DNA from: Deroplatys truncata
Taxonomy: Eukaryota; Arthropoda; Insecta; Mantodea; Mantidae
DNA length: 64,000 nucleotides
Assembly (NCBI GenBank): GCA_030765065.1
Contig: CM060975.1
Coordinates: forward strand, 263,261,816-263,325,815
Direction: 5' to 3'
A program made the position numbers and the translations under genes. This document shows positions 1 through 10,699 of the stretch, piece by piece; position 1 is the first letter of the stretch, and each line of letters begins with the position of its first letter. The notes under the pieces are model-generated. The model had not been told where the DNA came from and made no database searches. It was given only the letters and a program-made list of their open reading frames with translations.

Positions 1-600
1 TCGGCGTAAGAGATATCGATTATGCACATTATTTAAAGCTTATGCTGGTTAACATACATGTGTGGGCGTTTGTGAAAGATTGGACAACCCGGCATATTAC
101 GGAAGAAACGTTCATTTGTTTAAAATTAAGAGGAGGAGGCACAAAACTGACGTAAGAAAATTCTCCTTTGTTAGTAGAACCATTGAAGAATGGAATTAAT
201 TGCCTATAGCAGCTCATCAGGTCTGTCCTCTGTCCTTGAGGAATTTTAGGAAAAATCTGAATGTAATAAATGTTTAATAATTAATTATAAGGCTACTTAA
301 GTGTATGCTTGAAATTTTATAAGCTTGTGAATACAAATGGTAAACTTATTGGCTATACTGACTGGATAGGTAATTAGTGAGTGTAAATAGTAAAGCAATT
401 AATGATTTCAAAACTTTTAGCTTTTATGTTACACTGGTAGCTACAGTAATATAATTGTTGACAGAAAGTTATTCACATTATTCATTATTGTTCATTGTAT
501 TATTTTTGTTTGTGCACTTATTTTTGCAATATTATTTTGTATATTTAACTCTGCCACCGGCTAATACCCATTTACAATGAATAAATACATACATACATGT
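1..600 (+). mobile_element. LINE 3' end fragment (CR1/RTE-like), coding tail plus 3' UTR
   Basis: The plus strand from about 131 to 274 reads as the extreme C-terminus of a non-LTR retrotransposon polyprotein. An RRRHKTDVRKFSFVSR segment is followed by EEWN, one in-frame stop (197-199), LP, and an LRNFRKNL segment. Basic-R..FSFV.R...EWN.LP...F+..L is the usual tail of CR1/Rex/RTE-type reverse transcriptases. About 300 bp of AT-rich 3' UTR follows, ending in a short TACA-type tail (about 581-600), which is typical of such LINEs. The left part runs off the window, and upstream codons are frame-broken. The subfamily is inferred only from this tail motif. The copy is dead. Confidence 0.65.
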
Positions 601-869
601 AAATGACAGTTTGAGTGAGGAAGTGAGTTGAAAATCGTCTTATTGCATCCTTGAAATATTCTAAATCTAAATATCAACTTGGTATTTATCTGAATTTTCG
701 TTTTTTAGATATGCTTTCACAGGCAGTCACACGCGTGGACTTTTCCTAAAAAAATGATTTTTTGAAAGGGTTCAGGTAGTCTCAAAATATGCATTTCCGG
801 TGAAATCTCGGTATCAAATTTCTGGGTGGAATACAATACTTCTTTTACTTGCTGTAGTAGAGAAAGTAA
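600..869 (+). repeat. Family-H repeat, 3' fragment (copy 1)
   Basis: This is the 3' third of the dispersed family H. It carries, in order, the 'atcCTTGAAatattctaaa' block, the 'gctttCACAGgcagtCACACG' microsatellite remnant, the TTTCCGGTGAAATCTCGGTA block, the GGGTGGAATACAATACTTC block and the terminal GTAGTAGAGAAAGTAA. The 5' two thirds are missing. The closest better copy is at 31804-32749. Confidence 0.8.
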
Positions 870-1800
870 AAATGTTTACAAAGACGTCCTTTAATTACAG
901 CTGTTATATTGTTAAAATAACATTGGTTCGTGTATACTTAATTAAAAGTTTTGAAAGTATAAGACATTTTAATTAACCAGCTCAGTGAACTATTATTATT
1001 AATTTTCTTAAAAACCTGAATACATTGGTCTGAAACTTATAGGATTTGCTATTCAATCGCTTAAGCAAGGAACGGTGACTAAATCTGTGCACAGCATTAA
1101 CACCAGCTTGCCACTTCAGTACGTGTCCACAATAAACACAATCTCTCCTACACTTTAATTGAAACAAATACACACCAATAGAGCGAGAAGCTATTCTCCC
1201 TTTCCCCCTACGTGATCATTTTCATGGCCTCCCATGGAGTTGAAGTATCATGTTGTGAGAGACCTAATCCTGTGCTGCCAGCTCCACATTACCCTGCAAT
1301 CATTCACTCTGCACCCTCATCCCTTTGTTTCTTACCGTTAGCTGTAAACAATCAACCTTTCATGACATGAAGGGTGAGGTACCTACTTCATTAATTGAAC
1401 CCAAGTGCATAATGGCGATTCTAGTTCATCATGGGCTTGATCCTAACTCAAATGTTGTAAAACATGAATTACAATACTAGTCAATAACACAACCACTTTC
1501 TCTGCAGTGAGTTATATACTAGAGTGTTTTATTCTCTACGTATGATTTGTTTGTTTACTTATTCATGGAAAAGGTGCAGAAATCTGTCGTTGTTTATATG
1601 AATTAGGTTTAGTTGGTAAGTTTGCCAATCCCATATTCCCGGGAATTATTCTTATTTTTATTTTCTCTGCTATCCACATGCTTGGTAAAGGGAATTGTTG
1701 TATTCTATACAAAAAATACATATCGAGCTTTCACCAGGATTACATGCTTTGAGAACTTCTTTTTCTTTCTCTGTTTATCCTTCTCGTAGGTAGGACTTAC
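870..1800. other. No gene seen
   Basis: AT-rich sequence between repeats. Only short chance reading frames are present. I see no RNA gene, conserved motif or repeat shared with the rest of the window. Confidence 0.6.
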
Positions 1801-1814
1801 ACCTCACAGCACTT

Positions 1815-2130
1815 ACAAGCGGGTGCCTGGGATCAGATCTGTCGAGGAGCAGACACTTGGATCAAATAGAATATCCAGGTTAATCAGCTTGATGCCTGGT
1901 ATGAGAGCAAGGAGGTAGATGATATGAAATGATGGTGAAATAGATGAAAGGAAAGGCGATATGAAGCCGTTTTTGGAATCAATGGCAGGGGAAACCGGAG
2001 AACCCGGAGAAAACTCGCCCAGATGCCACTTTTTCCACCACAAATCTCACATGCGGGTCCTTGAGATCGAACCCGGACCGGACTGCCTTGGTGAAAGGTG
2101 AGCGATATAATCATTCGGCCATGGCGCCGC
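1815..2130 (-). mobile_element. tRNA-derived SINE (family S1)
   Basis: Read on the minus strand it begins with a tRNA-like head: an A-box-like ATGGCCGAATGATT is followed about 40 bp later by the B-box-like GGGTTCGATCTC. A non-coding body follows (a CGGGTTCTCCGGTTTCCCCT block, then ATTTCATATCATCT). No protein is encoded; the open frames here are by-products. SINEs with this A-box/B-box arrangement are transcribed by RNA polymerase III and mobilised by a partner LINE. Only one copy of this body is visible, so family assignment rests on the head. Confidence 0.65.
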
Positions 2131-2187
2131 CGCCGACGCCACCACCGTGAGGACCCCGAATAAAATATAGAAAAGAGTCCGTCTGTA

Positions 2188-2465
2188 AAAAAAAATTGAA
2201 ATTGAGTTTTATTTATGGGCGCTCTTTAACTGCTGTGGTCCTTAGCGTCCCATTCTATATTAGGCGTGAAAGACCGGTAATTGTTCTCAAAAGCCTCTTC
2301 ATCAGGCTTGAGGTAAATCTACGACACGGGACCACCGGCTTTACTTCCCTTCCGAAGGAAGCCATACTAAGGGGTTTTACGTCCGAAAAAATCCATCGCC
2401 CTCCGCCGGGTTTGAACCCGAGACCTCGGCAACTAGAGGCTAGCATGGTAACCACTACACCACGG
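2188..2465 (-). mobile_element. tRNA-derived SINE (family S2), full head
   Basis: On the minus strand it starts CCGTGGTGTAGTGGTTACC (A box) and reaches the B box GGGTTCAAACCC near 2410-2420. The body contains TTCCTTCGGAAGGGAAGTAA and GGACGCTAAGGACCACAGCA, and the tail is AT-rich. The same body recurs at 8769-9015 (+) and 18515-18776 (-). This copy has the best-preserved tRNA-like head of the three but lacks the TTTTACGTGC core seen in the others. Confidence 0.8.
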
Positions 2466-2572
2466 ATGACAACAATTCGTCTGTCTCTGTGTGTGCGAAT
2501 CTATCTGTCTGTAAACAGCTTAAAAACAAGTAGACAACTCATCGTCTTTCAAAACATTAACGAAAAATATTT

Positions 2573-2852
2573 CATGTAAACAGTAGTTTTGAGGTGGGGA
2601 AGATTTTCTTGAAAACCTTTGTGTACCATCCTTAAAATGTACTGAACTTAAATACCAATTTGGTTTTATCCGAATTTTTTCTTCCTCTTTCTTTCTTTTT
2701 TTTTAAATACACACAAGGATCCATTCTCAAAATACTTCTTTGGGGTCAAGGACAATCCAAAGCATGTATTTCTGGTAACATCTCGATATCTAATTCTTTG
2801 GTGAAATACAATACTCCCTCTACCTACGGTACAATATGTAGTAGAAAAAGTG
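2573..2852 (+). repeat. Family-H repeat, 3' fragment (copy 2)
   Basis: Diverged 3' part of family H. It has GAGGTGGGGAAGATTTTCTT, AACTTAAATACCAATTTGG, a degraded microsatellite zone (a T-rich run, then ACACACAAGG), CATGTATTTCTGGTAACATC, GTGAAATACAATACTCCC and a terminal TGTAGTAGAAAAAGTGA. The 5' part is absent. Confidence 0.75.
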
Positions 2853-2854
2853 AA

Positions 2855-4333
2855 GGTGTATATCAATACATAAGCTGTTATCGCTGTATAACGTTTCATA
2901 TTCATATGTGGAGAGTTTGAGAAGTATAATTAATGTTAACTCCTAAACGTTACTGCCAGAAAAATACTAATATTGATATATCTAGCTATTTTTATCTACC
3001 TTTTATGTCAAAGGATATTGAAGAAGAAATTTGGGGTTGTTGCTACACAATAAGGCATTATGTTTCATGTCAATGAAATTAATGAATTAAAACTGTGTGC
3101 AATGCTTGCGTATTAAACCATTTTTTCCTCTCCGAAGAAAGTAGGAGTGTTCTCTGATCAGCCTATTGTCTTCTCAACCCAGAGATCCCAGGTTCGATTT
3201 TAAGTTTGCGGGGGAATTTTTCTTTCTCTTCTCGGCATAATCTGGAAGTGGGAATATGTGTGCGTTTCATGGAAAGATGAATAAAACTCGTGTCAATGTT
3301 TGTAGTTCAGAGAATTGCTAACTTTCATTTGTTTGTTAAGCCAAAGCCACGATCTGACCATAAAAGTACATAAATGAAGCAATAATGTAATTAATGGAAG
3401 TTTTGGCCTAAAATTGTAATATACATGCTCCTTACTTTAAAGTGCTTTCAATGTTATTCATTAAATATTCAATAATTTGCAGAAACAAAGCCATTACTTA
3501 ACATTGAACGTATAGTGTTCAAACGTTTTTCGTTCTATGACTTTCTAATGCAATTGCAACTCCCTGGTACAGCTTTTCGCAATTACAGATAGTGCAGTTA
3601 AAGTGGCAGCTTGAGAACTCCATTATTGCATCTGCATTGTTTAAATAAAATGTACGTATATGGAATCCATTAGTTCCTTGTTACCTGTACCTTCTAAAGC
3701 AGAATTACACCACACTGTGATGTGATTTATGTACCGTCTTGTAATACAAACTAGATTATTGCTGTACCTAGCATGACACTAAGCTGTACTACAAATGCTC
3801 TAATGAGAACAGTGCTCAACGTTAATGCGATACGTTGATTATTGTTACACAACCACATTATAACCGCTCATTGTGTCATGGTCACTGCACCAAGTGCGTT
3901 ATCTCATCACATTAATCTCTCTTATCACCCCCAGCTGTGTTACACGCGCTTGTTCAGTTAACATTCTTATTCACAAGCGTTTTAGAGCAGACGCCTCTCC
4001 GGAGTCGAATACAAATCTATGTAGATAGCTTTATTAGTTCAGCATAACAAGGTATTCAAGCATGAAATATTTATGATCTTTAGTATGATAATGAACGTGT
4101 TAATATTGTACGATATAAGGAGTGCGAAAAAACAAAGTAGAGAAACTTGTAGAGCAGAAAGCAGTGCCAAGCTAAGTATTTTGAGGTTAAGAGTATGGGG
4201 TCCCAGATGTAGTGAAATAACAGAAGCGTTGCATGAACATAATCTACCTTTATGAAACATCTGCATTTGCCACTCCAAATGAAATGTAACTCACACGAAG
4301 TGTGTACGTACTGTCCCAACTAATGAGCATTGG
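2855..4333. other. No gene seen; possible tRNA-like scrap
   Basis: AT-rich and mostly featureless. At about 3150-3205 the plus strand has a B-box-like AGGTTCGATTT preceded by a weak A-box-like stretch, possibly a SINE head remnant. The rest shows no coding signal that survives comparison of frames. Confidence 0.5.
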
Positions 4334-4335
4334 TA

Positions 4336-5625
4336 CGAGGGGCACTATTTATATTTTGAGTCTAACAATTAAAACACAGTAATTTCTGATTGAAAACTGC
4401 TTTATTGTTTTTCAAAATATTCTCTTGTATGATGAATACACTTTTGTATCCGTTTGAACCATTTGTCAAAGCATTTATTCCAGTCTTCTTGAGACGCCTC
4501 CAAAACATGGTTTTTGAAGGCATCAACGGCTTCTTCTGCCAACGAAAATCGTTGTCCACGCAACTTATTCTTGATGCTCGGGTACAAAAAGAAGTCATTG
4601 GGTGCCAAATCAGGACTGTATGGCGGATGACCCATCAATTCGATTTTTTTTGAGCCTTTAAATACTCTGTTGTTAGACGAGATGTGTGTGCGCTCGCATT
4701 GTTTTGATGAACGATCCTACGGTTCATGTTGGTTTTCCTTACTTCACCGAAGATTACCGGCAAAAAAATGGTTGTGTACCATTCCGCATTGACCGTTTCA
4801 CGTTCCTCTAAAGGCACTGTTGCCACATGGCCAGTTTTGCTGAAAAAGCAGGCGACCATTTGCTTCGAAGTGCTTCGATTGCGAACAACTTTGTTGGATT
4901 TGCTTCATCTTAACACCCATATAGTCAACTGCTGTTTACGTTCCGGCTCATACGCATAGATCCATGATTCGTCACCTGTTACAATCTTATATAGGTACGT
5001 CTTTTGAGGCACCGCCATTGTATTTCTTGAGCATTTTTGTACATCAATCGACACGAGCATCTTTTTGAGATTGCATCAAATTACGTAGGATCCAATGAGA
5101 GCAAACCTTTTTCACGGCTAAATAATCATGCAATATTTTATATACGCTAGTGCAACTAATACCTAGAGTTGCGCAATCTCACAATATGTCGCATGGCGAT
5201 CTTTCATTATTAGTTATAGCACAGCATCAATGTTTTCTGGCACAACAACTGATTTTGGACGACCTTCACGAACTTCATCATTGAGCGACGGCAGCCACAA
5301 TAAAATTCATTATACCAGCGTTTCACAATGGCCAAGGATGGAGCTTCGTCACCAAATGTGGAAGTTAGTTGATCAGTGCACTCTTGTCTTGATAATCCAC
5401 GTCGAAAATCGTAATAAATCATTGCACGAACATTTTCGCGAGTTAATTCCATGTTTTTGTTGACACACAATTTTCAAGTTAGTGTAAACAAAACAAATGA
5501 CGTTCTATTGACAAAATGTTTGAAGTAGATTATGGTCAAAAATGCCAAAATTTCCATTGGAAAAGTCAGATGGCACCTACAACATTCAGGGTTGCCAAGG
5601 CTCAAAATATAAATAGTGCCCCTCG
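4336..5625 (-). mobile_element. Mariner element (mariner 1), complete ends, dead transposase
   Basis: The ends form a matched terminal inverted repeat: 4336 onward reads CGAGGGGCACTATTTATATT(TTGAG), and the complement of the right end is the same over at least 25 bases. Both ends are flanked by TA (4334-4335 and 5626-5627), the target duplicated by mariners. The length of about 1290 bp is normal for a full mariner. The body carries a reverse-strand transposase relic. The ends are far better kept than the coding region. Whether a transposase from another copy could still act on it cannot be seen here. Confidence 0.95.
4402..5452 (-). pseudogene. Mariner DD34D transposase, broken
   Basis: The start is chosen at 5452 (MELTRENVRAMIYYDF), a typical mariner N-terminus; the HTH region follows with WYNEF. 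There is a frameshift near 5300 and a stop at about 5218. The first catalytic Asp survives in GDESW (codon 4971-4973). The MVACFF...HVATVPLEERETVNAEWYTT stretch is in frame. The second catalytic position, normally HHDNA, reads HQNNA: the Asp is replaced by Asn (codon 4701-4703). A frameshift falls in the T run at 4645-4652. The C-terminus PPYSPDLAPNDFF keeps the third Asp (4594-4596) and ends normally in REYFEKQ. This copy cannot make active transposase. The family is certain; the subfamily is not assigned. Confidence 0.93.
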
Positions 5626-5814
5626 TACACAGGGAGAAATTAACAATTATAATTGTATACTAACACTCTCTGTATTGAACAAGACGAGCATATGTTATTG
5701 TGTACCATTCAGTTGGCTTCACATCAGATACACCTAGTGGCAGTGACTAATACTGTATACGTTGTACAACGGCATCTTACGTGAGATCTGTTACGGTTAC
5801 CAACTTCCTGAAGG

Positions 5815-6262
5815 AAGGGATGAAGTGAAGTAACAGGAGGCTATAGGCCGCAGGCAGACAGGCCACAGGGACGTGAGGTAGTCCCTAACAGTTTCTTACT
5901 CGAGTACCCGTCCCACAGCTGGAACTGCTCAGACAGGGCAACGAGGGGCTCATCGAACCAGGTAGCCCTCGAGTGTTCACAGGGAAGACACTTTCCTTGG
6001 AGCAAGCATCCGCGCTATTTGTCCGGTATCGCCACACACCACGAAATCTAGAAGAACATCTGAAGCATTGACAGGAAACGGAATGAAAGGGAAATCGGGT
6101 AGACATCGTGATAGATGAGAAAGCACTCCAGCCTAGCGACCAGGGCAAAGCTCGAAAAACCAAGTTCAGAGTGGACGGTCGACAGGAATCGAATCTGGAA
6201 CCTCTCTAATACGAGCTTCACACGTTACCGGGGAGCCAACTCGGTCAGTGAATACTGCTGTA
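5815..6262 (-). mobile_element. tRNA-derived SINE, diverged (family S3)
   Basis: On the minus strand the head is TTGGCTCCCCGGTAACGTGT (A-box-like), followed by GATTCGATTCC (B box) at about 6186-6196. The next block, TTTTTCGAGCTTTGCCCTGG then TCGCTAGG, resembles the 'TTTTTCGGGGGTTTTCCCGGGTCGCTAGG' region of the S4 SINEs, so this may be an old relative of S4. It is locally GC-richer than its surroundings. The 3' limit is approximate. Confidence 0.55.
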
Positions 6263-6269
6263 CTACTTG

Positions 6270-7045
6270 TCTAAGGAATAACTGTAGACGGGAGGCAGAG
6301 GCAGATCGCTCAGAAATATAATACAAGCCGTATTACGTCACCATTCCCAGTGCGTAGCATGTACAGGTCTGCAGTAAGGAAATGCAGCCGTTGTCTATTA
6401 CTCACAGTGGACGTGTTCATAAACAAGTCAAAACGCAAACACCGCACGTGAAGTCATACGGTCACAAAGCATAAAAATAATATTTTCTGTGCTGCAGTTT
6501 TGTAAAAAAACAGAAATCTAAAGGTCTAATAATTCCGTTACGTATACTGTCGAGCATAAAATGCGGCTGATAATGGAACGGAATTGTTTATGTTGTACTG
6601 ACAAAATCTCCCACCGTACTCCTGCTTTTCGGACATAATTCTATCCACTGGATTGGCAGGGTACTTTACCTCCCGCAAAATAAGGCCGAAGGGTAACATT
6701 ACAACTTAAATCTTACATTTTCATGCTAAATTGCCGTTTTCTTATCGCTGTTTAGTAGCGGTAACAACTTCAACCTTAGTCTCCATGTCGTTGATAAAAG
6801 CGCTGATAATATATGTAAATGTCATAGCTCTCATTCAGTTCAACCACACATGCAAATACTTTTTCACCCCTTCCCCTGCAAGACCGTATTATTTGCAATC
6901 CGTTTAGCCTTTCCTTGTGTATCGATCGTAGTGAAACTCTTTCAGAGAAGTCGTATCCGAAGCACCCTTTCATTCCACATAGATTATAAACATGTTCATT
7001 GGTTAGTTTTTATGTCCCTGAATTGTTTTTCTGGTCAGTCACACA
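6270..7045. other. No gene seen
   Basis: Unique-looking AT-rich sequence between two SINEs. No coding, RNA or repeat signal that I can defend. Confidence 0.5.
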
Positions 7046-7049
7046 GAGA

Positions 7050-7605
7050 ACACCGTGCGGGATTGATCAGGCACTTTCGTCTGTGGCCTGCATTCGGGGG
7101 TCGTGTCCGACCTTCCTGACCCGTGGGTTTCTTGGGAGTTTTCCCGGGTCGCCAGGCGAATACTGTGAGGGATTCTCATATCTCCGAATTTCCTGTCCCT
7201 CTATTTCATCTCTATTCTCCTTTCACTTCATTTGCCATCCGTTGGTCTCTTTCATGAGTTGGAAGTATCACCGTTGGTGTTTCGGTGCAGTGTGGCACGG
7301 GAAAATGATTATTTCTGTGATTTTCTCCGTCCCTCGGCTTTCGGCTGGTTGTCGGAGGTATCCGAACCCCCTTGAGGGGCATTGAACCCCCTCTGCGCCG
7401 GCAGGGTCCCCGGTCTGCATGTCCATCTGCCGGGGAGCCTCTATCTGGAAAGTTAGGAGCCCTCCCATTCCCGTGACGTCACACCTGGTTCCGGCCGACC
7501 GGTATCTCCTCTCGCCCCATCCTTCCTCCCGGGTACGCCCCCTTGTGGGATGCAGGTACAATATCCACTATGTGGATCAGTGCCAAGTCCCCTCCGTAGC
7601 CAATC
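7050..7605 (+). mobile_element. tRNA-headed SINE (family S4), plus strand
   Basis: A tRNA-like head (GATCAGGC, then CTGCATTCGGGGGTCGTG) is followed by a long body: GACCTTCCTGACCCGTGGGT, TTTTCCCGGGTCGCCAGGCG, TTTCCTGTCCCTC, then the distinctive CCTCGGCTTTCGGCTGGTTG and a GC-rich 3' part ending near GGATCAGTGCCAAGTCCCC. The same 550-bp unit lies inverted at 8110-8668, and related units lie at 26367-26880 and 41240-41765. No protein is encoded; open frames inside are incidental. Confidence 0.85.
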
Positions 7606-8109
7606 CAATCCACATAGATCACTGATACCGGCTTGTTGCCATTTAAAGTTGGTTATCTGAAGGTGAAAATCTTACGGAGGGAAAAATCTAGGTGAATGGG
7701 CCATGTTTTATGCATGACAATGTACGCTGTGTTGATGTTTCCATGGTGAAACTGTACTGTACTCTCGGACTTCATCTCATCTGTCTAAACCGAGCCATAG
7801 CATACTAACGACCTCGCCTGAAAACTGCAGTGTTTCGTCATACAGGTAGTAGAAGAGTGCGTTTGTTTACATCTGACACGCCAGAAACAGGTATCACAAT
7901 CGAAAACTCTTCTAACATGGCGGATATAATGTTACACGTCATGTAGCGCAGTAAACAACGATACCTTGTTCCTATCGTCAAAATGTTTAAGTTGGTACCG
8001 CCTTTCTACCCTTGAATTTTCCGTACTCAGTGTATATTTATACCTAAAATAAATTGAAATTGGAAAAAAGCTCATCACAAAGTCAAAGGCGGAATTATAA
8101 CCTTGAATA

Positions 8110-8668
8110 TGGATTGATAACTGAAGGTACTCCGCACTGATCCATATGGAAGATATACTATGCCCTACAAGGGGGCGTCACCGGGAGGAAGAATGACTCG
8201 AGAGGAGACACCGGGTGGCCGGAACCAGAAGTGATGCACAGGACTTCTAAGTTTCCAGATAGAGGCTCCCCGGAAGATGGACGGGCAGACCGAAGACCCT
8301 ACCCCGCACAGAGGGGGTCCAAATCTCCTCAAGGGGGTTCGGATACCCCCGGCAGTCAGCCGAAAGCCGAGGAACGGAGAGAATCACAAAGAGCATCCTT
8401 TTCCGTGCCACAGTGCACCGAAACACCATCGCCGGCACTTCCAATCCTGAAAGAGAACAACGGATAAAAGAGAAATGAAATGAGAATGGTGATGAAAGGG
8501 AGGGACAGAAAATTCGGAGGAAGTGGGAATTCTTCCCAGCATTCACCTAGCGACCCGGGAAAACCCCCGAAAAACCCATGGGTCAGGAAGGTCGGTTACG
8601 GGAATAGAACCCACGACCTCCCGAATGCAGACCACAGACAAAACCGCCTGAGCCATCGCGCTCGCTAA
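8110..8668 (-). mobile_element. tRNA-headed SINE (family S4), minus strand
   Basis: Reverse-strand partner of 7050-7605. On the minus strand the head begins TAGCGAGCGCGATGGCTCAG (a clear A box), then GTCTGCATTCGGGAGGTCGT and a B-box-like GGGTTCTATTCCC. The body repeats the CCTCGGCTTTCGGCTGACTG and GGTGAATGCTGGGAAGAATT blocks. It preserves the tRNA-like head better than the plus-strand copy. The two form an inverted pair about 500 bp apart. Confidence 0.85.
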
Positions 8669-8729
8669 TTATAACCTTAGACGTTATGACGGCATTTAAC
8701 TGGAATAAATAAAATAACAAAACATTCAT

Positions 8730-8768
8730 CACAATACTTGTCGTCATATGTGGACGACAAGTATTGTG
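8730..8768. repeat. Perfect 16-bp inverted repeat (hairpin) at a SINE junction
   Basis: CACAATACTTGTCGTC (8730-8745) and its exact complement (8753-8768) flank the 7-base loop ATATGTG. It abuts the point where the next SINE has lost its tRNA-like head. Confidence 0.9.
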
Positions 8769-9015
8769 CTAGCCTCTGGTTCCCCGAGGTCGCGGGTTCA
8801 AAAGCGGAGGGCGATGGATTTTTTCGGGTGTAAAAATTCTTAGCATGACTTCCTTCGGAAGAGAAGTAAAGCCGGTAGTCCCATTTACTGCACGTAAAAG
8901 AACCTCAAGCCTGATAAAGAGGCCTCTGAGCAAAATGACCGGTCTTTCAAGCCCAGAATAGAATGGGACACTTAGGACCACAGCAGTTAAAGAGCGTTCA
9001 TAAATAAAGCTCATT
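8769..9015 (+). mobile_element. SINE (family S2), head missing
   Basis: Matches 2188-2465 in reverse orientation. It starts at CTAGCCTCTGGTTCCC, carries the B-box-like GCGGGTTCAAAAGC, then TTCCTTCGGAAGAGAAGTAA, the ACTGCACGTAAAAGAACCTC core, and ends GTTCATAAATAAAGCTC. The A-box half of the head is replaced by the hairpin at 8730-8768. Confidence 0.8.
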
Positions 9016-9019
9016 TTTA

Positions 9020-9895
9020 ATTTATCGCAATACTTATATAAAGTAAATATATTAAGCCCGCTTCAGTTACATGGGAAAGTCGGCACATTGTCAACGTTGT
9101 GCTTGATTCTTTCATTAATTAAAGTAGGGTACCGTTGTTGTGCCTTCACGATGTGGCGATACATTCACCTCAACACAAAATTATTTTATCCCTCGGATTG
9201 ACATTTATGCTGCTTTTGGCATTTCTGTCCACCACACCGTAACATTTTTAATTACATTATCAGCTGTTATATATTCATTATTGGTTTTTCCCACTTCTCA
9301 TTTGATGCAGTTTATTTTATGCTATAATTACACGGACAGAACTAATTTTATTACTGGGGTCATACTCTTTGCATCTTAGTAAACGTTGAAAAACAAGTTC
9401 AATTAATTAGATTCAATGTGTTTGCCAAACATATGAAATCGAAATTAGTTATTTTTCATTTACCATAACCACACAAAAGCTAGCAACGGAAATTAAAAAT
9501 AGTTGGTTGCACGTTTTTGTGTTAACCCTTTCCAGTCATGCTAAAAATTATTTAATTCTTTCATCAGCATACAGTATGCACGATTCATTACTTAAAAACT
9601 ATTTATACAGGTTTATATTACCAAAATTCAATGTTTCTGTGTGTATAGCCAAGTTTATATATACACACACGGAGCGTGTATTCGGATATTAAAGTTTAAA
9701 AAACTGATGTGTTGAGATCACGCGAATATCTTTATATGTCATAAATTCTTTTCATCACTTCTCTACAAATTATTCATTTTAGAAATGTTAGTTTTTGTCT
9801 TCTTTGTGTTATATATTAAAAATGTTGCCCGAAATGGTTTGTACCTTCTAACACACAGTAGGTGAGAATGATAATAAAATATTTGAAAAGTAAGT
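9020..9895. other. No gene seen; possible degraded family-H start
   Basis: AT-rich. At about 9698-9722, AACTGATGTGTTGAGATCAC resembles the start of family H (CTGATGTGTTACACTCACAT) but decays quickly, so I do not count it as a copy. Confidence 0.45.
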
Positions 9896-9899
9896 AGCT

Positions 9900-10698
9900 G
9901 TATGCTAGTCTTGATATTGCGGACTCTGCATGACTGAAGACCTCATGTTAATCGAGATATCGAGATGTCAATCTTATTGCTAATTTTCTTGTAGATGCAA
10001 AGGGAATTGGTAGGCTTTAAGCGATAGTCAAATATTTTAAGAGCTGGTTGCTATGTGGTTCTCTTTGCATTACCAGGACAAAAAAAAGAATAACGAATTC
10101 CCATTTGAGAAAAAGTATAAGTATTGGAAAATTTAAGGGAATAACAAGTAATATCTCGAAAATGATTCACATAACAACAAAAATGTATATGACATAAATT
10201 GTGTATTTTAACGCAATCTACATTTTTGTGTAGTAAAATTTTGTCTATCTCTTATGGTTTACGAATTATGCAAAAGTCGTTCACAATGAAGAATGCTTTT
10301 GGAGACATTCCCAGAAAGTTGAAAATATACATTTTATTTGTCATGAAAGTATCTTAAATACATGGTATTTTAATCAAAATCGTTAGAGCCATTTTTGATA
10401 AAATTAAAAATTTCCAAAAGTGTTCCATGTAAAGGGTAATCTGGGGTGGGGGATTTTCTTGAAAACCTTCCTGTCGCATCTCTAGAAGATAATGAACCTA
10501 AGTACCAAGTTTGGTGTTTATCTGACTGTTCGTTTCTGAGCTATGCTGTTCACAGACACACACACGGACATGTTTCCAAAAATGCTCTTTTTGGATTCAG
10601 GGCGTCTCAAGACATATATTTCCGGTGAAATCTGGGTATCAAACTTTTGGTTGGAATACAACACTTCCCCTACTTTCTATACGTAGTAGAGAAAGTAA
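9900..10698 (+). repeat. Family-H repeat, 5'-truncated (copy 3)
   Basis: From about 9945 (CATGTTAATCGAGATATCGA) to the terminal GTAGTAGAGAAAGTAA it aligns along its length with the copies at 11654-12466 and 31804-32749. Shared blocks include GCTAATTTTCTTGTAGATGC, AAGAGCTGGTTGCTATGTGG, ATAACGAATTCCCATTTGAG, GTGTAGTAAAATTTTGTC and TCGTTCACAATGAAGAATGC. The microsatellite slot holds only GACACACACACGGACATG. There is no coding potential; the reading frame crossing it is fortuitous. Confidence 0.9.
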
Positions 10699-10699
10699 T

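Noticed and set aside
8231..8668. Open frames inside the 8-kb block that look like Arg/Pro-rich proteins
   Set aside because: They lie within a tRNA-headed SINE; frames are not kept in the sister copy at 7 kb.
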